Source: Progne subis subis (Eukaryota; Chordata; Aves; Passeriformes; Hirundinidae). From it: a stretch of 64,000 nucleotides of DNA. This document shows positions 53,701 through 64,000 of this stretch, piece by piece. Every line of letters begins with the position of its first letter. Position 1 is the first letter of the stretch. The stretch is taken from positions 3,450,764-3,514,763 of the forward strand of contig JAKJHU010000062.1 in assembly GCA_022316685.1 (NCBI GenBank). The letters run 5' to 3'. The position numbers and the translations under genes were made by a program. The notes beneath the pieces are model-generated. The model was not told the DNA's origin. It worked only from the letters and a program-made list of their open reading frames with translations, and ran no database searches.

Positions 53701-56700
53701 CCATAGTGCATAGGAAAAGTTATAAGGTGACATATGACTAGAGGTGCCTGTCTACTCAGTGGTTCTGTGGACTGACTGCCCATGAGACAAAGGTGCCTGG
53801 CATGGGACAAAACAAACTTGTAAGACTGAGGCAGTACAGGAGATGTGTTTCTAAAAAAACACTCAGCGCTGCCTTCAACAAAGATCAATTCTTCAGTGAA
53901 GAGTTACCAAGGCTGTTTTGCACAGATTTTCATCCTGTCCAATCTAGTGAAAATTTTGGCTCTTTTTAAGTAATTATCCTGCCTACCATGATAGTGGTAT
54001 CAAAATGTTTTCCCTAACATTTTTCTTTCCCGTTTCAAAAGAAACCAATCTACTCACAAGTCTTATCTGCTAAGAGAAAGAGAGGAGATTGGAAAGTGTA
54101 TTGACCTTAGTGATGCCAAGTCCTTCTAGGGAAGGGGATAAAAGTTTATTGCTTTCCTGTCTCTGATTATCTTTTTGTGAGGATGTGGATCACAGGCTGG
54201 GAAATACCGCTCCATGAGAGAGGAGACAGGTTTCCCTACACAGGTAGAAAACCTGCACTGGGAAGCATGAAGAAGGAAGCAGGAAACTGAAGTTAAAATT
54301 TGAAGAGCTATTAAGTGGATTAGGTGTCTAGGGCTTGTGGAAGGTCACACAGCTTTCTAACTTTGAAACATGCAGCTTTAACCTTGCAAACTCTGGCACA
54401 GGGCGGACATTGGTTTCATGAAATGACTACTGTGTTTTTCAGGGCAACATGCTGAAATGTGCTGAGCTCCCTCCATTCCCAGCAAGAGGAATGCAGAGAT
54501 CCAAAACAAAAGTTGGTGGTTTGGTGTTTTTTGGGTTTGGATTTATTTTTTTTATTTTTTTTTTTTTAAAGAAGAAGATATAATTGAGAAGCACTTATAG
54601 GAAAGTTCAAAGCGAGGGAATTGCTCCATTGTCTCAACACTTCCAGCCAAGTAATTCAGCCCAGGGCTTGATCTGTTGTTCTGCTGAGGTTTAGGTCAGG
54701 CACACATTTTCAGACTTAAGAAGGGAGCAAACTCTCTGCACCCACATGTATATCCTTGGAAGGCTAATCTCAACAGATACCAAGGCCCTGATTAGGCATC
54801 TGTAAGTCCTCACGTTGCACTATGACTGCATGTGAGAAATCTCAACAGCCTGGTCAAGATTTTGCAAAATACAAAGTGAGATCCTGACCTTTTGAAATTA
54901 ATGAGAATTTTGCCATTGACCCCAGCAGGACCCCAGATTCAAATCTTGTTAGCTACTCTGAATTGCAGAGGAGCTAAGAACTTGACAGTCTGCTTGAGCC
55001 TTGAATGCTCAGCACTTTTAAATATTAGTCCATTATCTTACATTATTGAGTTTAATGAATGACCTCTGAAAATCATCATATAAAAGTTTTGTCTGCAAAA
55101 CTGATTTGCAGCCAAAATTTTCTTACACTGTTTTTTTAATCTGTACTTTCAGTGTAAAATGGACAACAGACTCTGTATTTCTAATTTAAATAACTGTGCA
55201 GATTTAATTCCTTATTAAAGCAAAGTTTAATTTTTTTGACCTCACTGTGGTTTCAGGAGATCTTTCAGAGTTGAGAAGAGAATAGCCTCCTAACCCTGCA
55301 CCACGTGGAGATGCAGCTCCCCATGGTTGGCTATGACAAGTCCACTCTTCCTCAGCCAAAAAGGCAAAGACCGGGGAACAAAGTTATGTATGAGTCAGAC
55401 TGCAGTGAGGGAACAGTGGCTCACAGTAAGTTTAAGATAGTTATTTGTATCCTACCGCACTTACAGAAATTCTTCCTTCAGCAACTGAAATGTTGTATCT
55501 TTCCTATTCTTCACTATGCAGAGTACTCTTCCTTTTGATCTGGCTAAATTAAGCTGGAATGCCCTTGCCATGGACTCTAAATCCGACTGTATAAACCTCA
55601 GTAGACATGGTTGGAAATTACATGAAATGACAGTGTGAGCGTTCAGAGACTGTTTCTACATTTAAATATTAAAGCAGTAATGTTTCTCCTTGGTGTGCCC
55701 TGCAGTGTGTGTCCAAGCAACCCCCGGCCCCAGCGTGGCACAGACCTCTCTGCAGAAGGAAACACCTCAGACACCTCCCTCACCAAGTGGCAAACACTGA
55801 CCAGAGCTGAGTCCTGTCTGCTTTGTCAATACAGCGCAAAGAGGCAAAAGTCATACGGGACAATAGTATTCTTAGGGTTGTTTCCAGCAGCTTAAACAAG
55901 GATGTCTGCCAGCTCAGCTGTTCAGGTATTTACTCAAACTTTGTATTTCATGGTCTTTAAACACAGGTGATACTTCTTTCTTTTATGAAATAAATTTCCT
56001 CCTCCTCAATTACTGACATTTTTTTCTGCAGTGCTAACTCTTATCTTTTGTAGTCTTGTCTAGGAATAACTGGGAACTGATGGTAACAAATATTTCTGCT
56101 CTTCCCAAAGCAAGCATTCTAACAATGCCATAATCTAAAAGGCTCACTATATGCATGCCCCTAAAAATAATGACCATCAATCAATATTAACTTAAGGTCT
56201 AAGTTCAGCATTCTGTCTCTAAAGGAAAAAGAAGAACAGCTCAGGAAATCAGTGAAACCCCACCCCCCACCCCTCAAAAAACCCCAAACTGGCTGAATAT
56301 CAAACAAAAACCAACAGCTGAAATCCAGTTTGCTGCAGGGACACCATAAAAATCAGACTGTCTGCTGCAGTCATGGTAGAAAATCTTTTGGAAGTGCCTT
56401 TGGCTCCTGTTATCAGATAACTGATAATGAGTTAAACGTGATTCATATCAAGTCATGAAAATGACACATGGGCAATAAAGGGTGGGAACTGGAAGGGTGT
56501 TTCATAGCACATGTCTTTGGAGAAACTGGTGAAAACTTGTGCAGAGGTTTCACAATTCTGAATGGTATACAGGGCCAAAACTATTTTCATTTCTTCTAAT
56601 ATCATTTACTCTCTCCCGTTTCCCCTGTAAATAAATCCTGTCAATCACACAGCATGGAGAAATGTGAGCTAAATGTGGTAAAAAGACAGGTGTATTGTAT

Positions 56701-58078
56701 GTACCCACAGCTGAAACTGTGGAGCAGTTTTGCTCAGTTTCTCTTCTGACTTTAACTTCTGCTCTTCATTATTTTATTAATTTATACCCTCTTTTCTAAT
56801 GATGATAATTTATTTTTTTTTTTCTCTGAGACCCAGACTCCCTTGTGGTTAGATCTCTGCCCTTTATCTCAGGCATTAAAAGGAAGCTATAGCCACTATT
56901 CTAATCTAAGCTTAAAAGATAAAGAGACAACTTCTAGCTGTTCCACACAGAGACCGTCCTTTGCAGATAAGCTAATCTTCAAAGGGAAATCGTGCAAACC
57001 CTAAATCACTGGTGGGTAGAAGGCAGCTTCAGGCTCGCGTTTAAGAGAGAAGCTTGTTGACTAACAGTGCAAGCTGCCTCAGTCCAGATCATCCTTTTGG
57101 GTGCTTTGAGCCTTCTCGAGTGACACCGCATCGTACATTTTAGCACATCCTGCCATCTGGAGAATCAGGTTGTCATGGCATGCCAGACTTACAAGTTGGT
57201 GAGGGTCTGGGTGAGTCTTATACAGACAGGGCTGTGCTCTGTGTGTGAATGAAAAGTCCTAGGTCATAACACACTGCTGCAAAGCTGATGGCCAGAGCTG
57301 CATGCAAAAACATATTTATCTATGATTTACTGGTGAGAGCTAAACCTGATATCAACTCCTATGGTATAATTGTATTGTAATGAATTTCCCAATACATTAG
57401 GAAATTAAAGGTACAAACTAAAGCTGCTGAAATGCCCAGAATTAGGCTACAGGACAAGATGAGATTCTATTTATTTTACATGAATGTATTACATTTATAT
57501 TATTTACATTATATATTTACATTATATCATATTTTGGCTACACATGTGAGCATGATTGATACCAGAATCAGAGCTATATAGCATTAGAATAAATTCTTCC
57601 ATGACCAAAGTCACAATCAAGAGTACTGCTGGAATTTGTGAGGCCTTTGTTATAAAACCTACGAGCTGATCAGTGTAGTGCCTTTGCAATGCAAATGCCA
57701 CAGACAGAGCACACGGCTATCTGCCACAAATTCTTCTACAAGAGTAATCTAGAGATGTATGAGATGTTTCACTCCTGCAGAGAGGGTCTTTCAGTGACTT
57801 TCTGCTCAACCAAAGGTACATTGCAAACCCACAAATCAATAAGCCATCTGCCACCATTCAAAATTAAAATATGAATGGAAAGTCAACACTTACATTTGAT
57901 TTCATTGCCCCAGATAACCCCTCCATTTTACCTAACAGTAAGCTGAGTTAATTCAAGCTCCGTGCTAGCAACCATGCCTTCACTCTAGAGAAGAAGCAAG
58001 AAAGCTAAAGCCCCCCAAGTTTCAACATAGCCGTGAGCAGGAGCGGGACTCTCCGCCTCGTCATTTTCGGATACGTAC

Positions 58079-58275
58079 CCAGTACAGCACGTCTGTCCAG
58101 CCCTCCATGGTGATGCACTGAAACACCGTGAGCATGGCAAAAGCAAAATTGTCAAAGTTGGTAATGCCGTGCTTAGGTCCCTCCCAGCCCGCCTTGCACT
58201 CGGTGCCGTTCTGACACTGCCGCCCGTGGGCAGACTGGGGGGCGCACGGAGACGGGTCATCTTCCGCAGGTGTAT
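58079..58275 (-). CDS. CACNA1C: CACNA1C exon 7: domain I S5-S6 loop and pore helix
   Basis: This 197-bp exon (AT + 65 codons) encodes [36 protein letters not shown] and then the P-loop [20 protein letters not shown] followed by EGWTDVLYW. The Glu of TMEGW is the domain I member of the EEEE calcium selectivity filter. An N-G-T glycosylation sequon and the loop cysteines are kept. The acceptor is TCCTTTAAG and the donor TACTGG|GTACGT. The first two bases complete Asp begun by exon 6; the exon ends on a whole codon, which allows exon 8 or 8a to follow in phase 0. The pore half equals mammals, while the extracellular loop varies. Confidence 0.98.
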
Positions 58276-59657
58276 CTTAAAGGAGAGAAGGGGGGAAAGA
58301 GCAGCTGAAGGGAACAGTCTGACATACTGGTAAGCAAGAGCAGGATATCAGACTCTAACAAATGTATTCTGCAGTGAGTTGGACAGATTTCTCAGGAATA
58401 CGCGGGCGACCGCTCGCTGTCGCGCTTCGCTTTCTTTTTGCGGAAAATAATAGCCAAGCTGTCAAATTTTATAGTCAAAACTGAGATGGACTTTTTTTTT
58501 CCTCAAAGCATACTCTCCTGCAAGGAAGAATTCACATCTTTTCAACACGAACAGGGAACATTAGATGAAGCCTATCACGTTCCATCAGGCTGAGTGTCAC
58601 AGCCAGCGTTTTCCTACCGCAGTCACCCGGCATCTGGGTTAATCCTGGAGGCGCAGCACTGCTGGAGGAGGCTGAGCCCTGCAGCAGACAGGCTTCAGTG
58701 CTCTGGAGACAGGCTGATGTGGCACTGGGCCACTGCTGAATTACAGCAGAGGGTGTCTGGAGCTCTGCTCTTTTGGCATTTAGATGATGGGTGGCATTTT
58801 ATCAGTGCCCAGTGGCACTCAGAGACTCCAAGACTGCTGCGTGATTATCCACCCCTTATTCTGTACAGGTGTTTTCAGAGACCTGACAACCTACACAACA
58901 AAGCAAACTAATGCTTCGGTACATAAAGAATGCTCCAGAAAACATTTTTGTAAGCACAAAATCTTCTGCAATGTGATTTTTTAAATATACCGATTTCAGA
59001 TCTTAGTGCCACATTCTTAACAGATGCATGTACGTATGCATCATGTGTAGGGGAGTGGGTAATAATGTTTGTTTCTCATCTTGTTATATGGTAACAATGT
59101 AATTTTCCAAAATTGTGATCACATTCTGATCACGAAAGAATGCCAGGAACTGTAATATCAGAATTAGATGCTGTAATGTAATCCTTCCAGACAGAATGGA
59201 GAAAAATACACCCACTTTAAAGTTGCAAACCAGAGTGACAGTTTGTTGTAGTTCTAGCATTCATTTCCAGAAAATGAAATCTGCCAACATTGTAAAAGCA
59301 GAAAATGCAGAACTTCTGAAACAATTTTCTGGTGTACACTATTTTCTGTGAGCTGAGCTGGGTACTAGGCATTAATACCCTCTACACACGAGAAATAGCT
59401 GCTGTTCAAGATCAGTAAATCAAATGAAAATGAACAGATGGTTAGATGAGTGACAGTGCAGTTGAATTATTTTGAAATGTGAATATTTCTTATTGCAAAT
59501 AATTTGAAAGAAATAAATTTCCTGATGGATTTGATGTAAAAAAGTTTCTTCTTATTAATGTAATTTTGTTTTCTTTCTGGTTGCACTTCTAGCCAAAGTT
59601 GCAGCATGTGACTAACAAAAAAGGTACTTCCCTGAATTATATATTTAATACAAATAT

Positions 59658-59715
59658 TCAATTATATATTATATATTCAGTATACATACGCAATTATATA
59701 TTATATATATTCAAT
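59658..59715 (+). repeat. AT-rich direct duplication
   Basis: The word CAATTATATATTATATAT occurs twice (once following ATT at about 59658, once from about 59690) separated by TCAGTATACATACG. It appears to be a local tandem duplication in an AT-rich patch. Confidence 0.6.
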
Positions 59716-59859
59716 TCACAATGATCCTAATTTAAACAAAGATGCATTTGTGCATGAAGTTAATAATAAAGTATATGAGTTGCTCATTTCTGTGACACCC
59801 ATCTCCGGTGCCAGCAGAAATGCTCTATTACACATGGGAAAAGCCTCCCTCTGAAAATA

Positions 59860-59890
59860 TTTTTTTGTCTATTTTTTTGTCTATTTTTGT
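59860..59890 (+). repeat. 12-mer tandem repeat TTTTTTTGTCTA (about 2.6 copies)
   Basis: The unit repeats with one shorter final T run and lies 13 nt beyond the exon 6 donor in the intron. In transcript sense it is A-rich (AAAAATAGAC). Likely replication slippage. Confidence 0.65.
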
Positions 59891-59903
59891 GTGTTCCCCT
59901 TAC

Positions 59904-60062
59904 CTATCAGTCCCCCTTGCACGTGGTAGCAGGTTTTATGCATCTTCCCATGAATAACTCCAGTCCAATGATGGCATAGATGATAATGACAAACAGCACC
60001 AGCAGGGCAATATGCAACAAAGGGACCATGGCCTTGATGATCGAATTTAAACCACCTGGAGA
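59904..60062 (-). CDS. CACNA1C: CACNA1C exon 6: IS4-S5 linker and IS5, with two apparent 1-base deletions
   Basis: The exon has a normal acceptor (CTCTCTGCAG) and donor (CTGATAG|GTAAGG). In the conserved frame it starts T CTC CAG GTG GTT (…LQVV) and then meets a stop, because the run expected as GTT TTA AAT is one T short (+ strand A run 60049-60051). From there a shifted frame reads [20 protein letters not shown] and [15 protein letters not shown], the IS5 helix, until a second missing G in the G run after ATG (+ strand C run 59947-59949) shifts it again; the last part reads [14 protein letters not shown] and joins exon 7 in phase. Observed length is 159 bp against 161 expected. Everything else is conserved, so base-calling or assembly error in homopolymers is the likeliest cause; a real allele would be null. 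Confidence 0.93.
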
Positions 60063-63000
60063 CTGCAGAGAGAACACAAGGAAGTGCTTATCAGCAAGAG
60101 AACAAAATTCAGAGAGGCTATAAATTGCACAGTAGTGTTTCAGTTTTATTTTGTTCCCCCTAACTCGAACTCATTATCTTGATGATGCTTTTACATTTAC
60201 AGGTTACCTCCCCCCATAAGATCCCCAATATTTCAAAAATTTACCATCTCTTCCCAGATCACAGACCAAAGTGGAACAGGCATTGCCTTACCTGCACCAA
60301 AATACCTCCATCCTGAGGAGGGAATAAAGCAGCTAGTTTGCTTGTTCTTGAGAAACAGGCTCAAGGTGCTGCACACATGGTACTGAGGAGAGTTAAAGCA
60401 TGGGAAAAAACAAAGAACAACCTGGCCTGAAGAGGGACAAGAACCATGACACACACGAGAGGGCAAATGTTGGGGTGCACAGAGCTGAACTCCAAGGCAC
60501 AAACTGAAGCCATGTCCCTATTCTGATGCTTCCAGAAGTCAAACCAGTCCCAGGCAGAGCCTGAGATGCCCAAGAACCACCAAACCCATACTGAGTGAGA
60601 GCTCCCAGCCCTCTTAGGATCTTCCTGTGCTCCACATCCACCTCACCTAACTTCAATATCAACAGAGCCAGAGTCAGAACCAGCAGTGCTGGTTTTGTCC
60701 CAAGATTTACAGATCACCTTTTAACAGAGGTTTCCCAGAAATGGATATGAGCAAAATATTATTACATGATTGTTAAGGAATGAGACTGTTGAAAGTCCTG
60801 ATCATGAGCAAGCCAAACATTCCCAGAACGGCCCAGGGAAGGTGAACTTGTAGCCAAGTTTTCTAAATCACTAAGCAGCTGTACCCTCAGATGCACTTGA
60901 CTTAAGCTGCAGATTCATGTGCCTCCCTCTGTCTCCTTCCCTTCATTTTGTAAAACCAGAATAATGCCAGCCTCGTAAGCCTTTAGCAAGGATTTGCATT
61001 TACAAAGATCTTAAAGTTATCACTTTGAGTAGGAATAATGGCAATCACTGTCACTGGCAAGTTATTAATGATGGAAGTATTTGAGAGGCCTCTAGAAATC
61101 TATAGTCTACAAATAGCCAGATCAGAACAATTACAAGCTCATGATTTTGCAATGACTGAGAGCAGAAGTCATTAATGTCTCCTGCAAACGCTGTCATCTC
61201 CTCAGAGAAGTTGGTATTAGCTGTGATTTTTGAAAAATGTGATTCACGAGTTGTAAATGTCTGTTATACATCTGCCAAGAGAGCTTGTGATAACTAATAC
61301 TTTCTAAAATCTATCATCTCAGATCTCAGACTTCTTTTTTTTTTTAAACTAATTTAAATACTTTCTAATGAGGATGACACATCTCTTGACAGGCACTTTC
61401 CCTTGTAGGCAATCCACTTGTCAGCTCACAGCTAAGGCTGAGACTCTGCTCCATGATGGAACACAGCAGAAGCAACCAAATGTGGCATCATCTGCCTGGC
61501 CAGCAGCATCCCTCACTGCTTGCTGGCAAATACTGGCTGGATTGTAACAGCCCACAGGTGTCAGGACACTTTTTCAGGTGTCTACAGGCATTTCAGTTAT
61601 CTGTTATCGATTATCTATCCAAAGGATATGCTACTATCCAAAGGCAGAGCCGTGCAGCATGAAACATTCTGGCTTTCACAGAGACTCTGACATGAACTAC
61701 ATTACTGACAGCATCAAAACACCCGTACAAGAGTGGGTCACTCTGCTTGCTCACTTGCCTCTGGTGTTTTCTTCATAAGCAATACCTCTTTGGGAAAAAA
61801 AAAATTGCTGTGCTTACACAAGGCAGTCAACCTTTCCTCTAAATGCCCACATCTTTCAGTCTGCTAATTCTCAATATGCACAGAAAATGAAGTGCAGTCA
61901 ACACCAGCATTGCTCCAATTCTTTACATCGGTCAGGAGTATTACATTGCCCAGAAAATTAAAACAATGTCTCACCCTCTCCCAAAAGAGGTACAGCAGTA
62001 CAAGAAAGTTAAGAGACTACAGATGGCTGCAAATCTTAAAAAAATCCCCACAAACTTTGCAGATTTAAATATTGTTGCTTCAAATAAATCCTCAAAGCAA
62101 AAAAGGCCTCCATTTTGAGTGACTTTAGGAGTCTTGTTAATCCAAAATGTAGCCAAGCTTACGAGGCTAGAAGTTCTGATACTAGGTTTTATGTAATTTA
62201 CCCTTAATTATTATTGATTAATTTTAACATTCATTGTAGGTTATACCCAGTACTCTTGAAAGGGTACTGAGGGCAGACAAAAAGATGAACAAAAAAAGCT
62301 CCTCATTTAAAAACAGCTTCATTAACACCCACACATGAAAGTGCTCCAGACTACTACAGATGTCCAGAGAAGATACATCTGCACAAAGCAGTGCCCTTTG
62401 TGTTAACAAAGAACTGCTTGTGAAAACAAAGGTTTGCACCACAAACTTGAGATGATACTTAGACGGTCAGGGGGAACATGTACACCAGAAGATGTACAGG
62501 ACCTTCAGCCAGCTTAATTAGAGAAAAGCTTCTTGAGGATAATAAGCCAGCTTTGAAGAGGACACGAGGTACTGAATGCTTTTAGCATGAATTGATGTGT
62601 GTGCTGCGCAGTATCCCTTTAGGGCAGCCTGGTTTTAGATCCAGATGATTCCAATAATTAGCAAACTTAAATACGTTACCATCAAAGTATTCAGAGAGTT
62701 TCTAAAAGTTAAAAAAAAAAAACAAAAAAAAACCAAAACTTCACAAACGCCCTCAGGAGATGAAATGGAAGGCAAGAGATCCATGCAATCACCAGGCTCC
62801 CCACATCGTTGTGGAGCCTATTGCTGCGACACAGCTGCTGCCTGCAAATTGCTTTATCCTGCCGGGCAGCCCCTCGCAGCACAAAGAGCTCTTGCAAGGA
62901 ATGGAAGGAGGAAAACTCACTGTACTGGCAGAGGGAGACAGGGAGAGAGGGTGAGGGGTTAGAGGATGGGGAAGAGCTGTGGATACACGGAACAGAGTCA

Positions 63001-64000
63001 CTTTCTTTAATAAAACCTCACACGCTTCCAAACACGTCAAATCTGTGTTCTGAAACCCCAGCAGACGCATTCCTGATCAGAGTGAATCAAGGTGAACCAC
63101 CCCCTATAAGCAGTCACAAAGACTTTTCTAACCAGTGGTGAGAATTCTACACACTTTTATGGGCTCTTTCTCTGCACAGAAGAGGGTTCAGCTTATGAAA
63201 GGATGATTTCTCTATCCCAACTCATGTGTGCTCTTAATCTTTGCATGGTGCAATGCACAGGCATCACCCTGGGGGTGTTCACACCCTTGCATATCTTTGG
63301 CTTTTTTTTTTTTTTTTCACTTTTGGAGGTAAGGTTTGCACTCCTAGCAAGGAGCTGTGCAGCTGATAATCATAATTAAATTAAAGAGTGCCTGGTGACC
63401 TGCTCAGACTGCAGAGCTGGCCTCTGGATTTAAAGGAGGTGATGTCAATAACTATAGCAGAACCAAGTTTTTACAGTGCTGTTTGCAGAGGCTGGCAATG
63501 TCAGCACTGGCCAACCATAAACACAGGGTCTTGAACTTAAGTCCTGAGAAGTAAATATAAAAATAAAGGGTTTTTCAAATATTTGGCATTCTAAATCTAC
63601 TCCTTTGTGCACTAGACTCTCTCCAGACATCTGTTGAGGTGCAGCATCCGCCTTGGGGAGCTCACTCCAGGCTGGACACAGAGAACTGCACAGGGATTAG
63701 GGAAAGTGCAACGAAAGGGATTGTTTGCACTTTTTCAGCCCACGCTTTTCATCTGTTAATAATTGAAGATCTTAAACAGCCTTCAGTATTTATTTTTAAA
63801 AGCACTTCAGTTTACCTTTACAAAATCCTCTTGGCTGCATTCCGTTGGCTGACACTGATTCCATAAATGTTTCAGCAAGCAAACATGTTAATGCCATTCC
63901 CTGGGCTCACAGAATTTAGCATTTATTTACACTGATGAAACATTTTAAATATTTATTACATGGGAAAAACATTGCTTTTTTATACCAGGTCAAGCCCTTT
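60063..64000 (-). other. CACNA1C: Intron upstream of exon 6 (partial, at least 3.9 kb)
   Basis: It ends at the acceptor CTCTCTGCAG (60072-60063). The preceding exon should encode the end of IS4 (RPLRLVSGVPS-type sequence) but no such sequence was found up to base 64000. Only short homopolymers (for example T run at about 63302-63317) were noted. Confidence 0.8.

Larger units (their letters stand above)
58276..59903 (-). other. CACNA1C: Intron between exon 6 and exon 7 (1.6 kb)
   Basis: The donor is GTAAGG (59903-59898). It contains a 12-base tandem repeat at 59860-59890, an AT-rich duplicated patch at 59658-59715 and a CpG-dense patch at 58400-58443. No exon was recognised. Confidence 0.85.

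Noticed and set aside
57985..58260. 91-codon minus-strand open frame at the pore exon
   Set aside because: It is the wrong frame of exon 7; the correct frame enters through the acceptor at 58276 and has no need of a start codon.
60063..64000. Search for the IS4 exon (RPLRLVSGVPS-type peptide)
   Set aside because: No matching peptide with splice sites was seen on the minus strand, so the exon is taken to lie beyond the window.

Overview
The window is a vertebrate, most likely avian, genomic segment lying inside one gene: the L-type voltage-gated calcium channel alpha-1C subunit (Cav1.2, CACNA1C), transcribed from the minus strand. Ten coding exons can be placed to the base from peptide homology, canonical GT/AG borders and matching codon phase across every junction. 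A bird is suggested by sparse transposable elements, the only recognisable ones being CR1 LINE pieces with bird-like 3' ends, by short to moderate introns, and by otherwise near-perfect conservation of the channel. A non-avian reptile cannot be fully excluded. No other protein gene, rRNA or tRNA was recognised.

In transcription order (high to low coordinates; exon numbers follow mammalian usage and are tentative): exon 6 (59904-60062, IS4-S5 linker and IS5; carries two apparent 1-base deletions), exon 7 (58079-58275, domain I extracellular loop and pore), the mutually exclusive IS6 pair 8a (38908-39011) and 8 (38427-38530), exon 9 (32265-32437, beta-subunit binding AID), the optional 75-bp exon 9* (13970-14044), exon 10 (11922-12012), a 27-bp microexon (3549-3575), exon 12 (1495-1655, IIS1) and exon 13 (464-689, IIS2-S4). 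The upstream IS4 exon lies beyond base 64000 and the IIS5 exon lies before base 1.

Splicing control is the main theme. Exons 8a and 8 are each 104 bp (not a multiple of 3) and only 377 bp apart, so skipping both or including both shifts the frame. Exon 8a has a CU-rich, PTB-like tract over its predicted branch point. Exon 9* is flanked by UGCAUG (Rbfox) elements 56 nt upstream and 95 nt downstream. Exon 9 sits between a C-rich tract (template-strand G-quadruplex motif) and a 55-nt CU-rich tract.

The remainder is intron: about 20 kb between exons 9 and 10, about 19 kb between exons 7 and 8a, three CR1 remnants (10374-10617, 48101-48215, 50032-50705), homopolymer and simple repeats, several G-quadruplex-type runs, a CRE/AP-1-like doublet at 25457-25484 and a small CpG-dense patch at 58400-58443. 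The most important oddity is exon 6: two homopolymer contractions break its frame while its splice sites and the rest of its code are intact, which looks like sequencing or assembly error unless proven otherwise.
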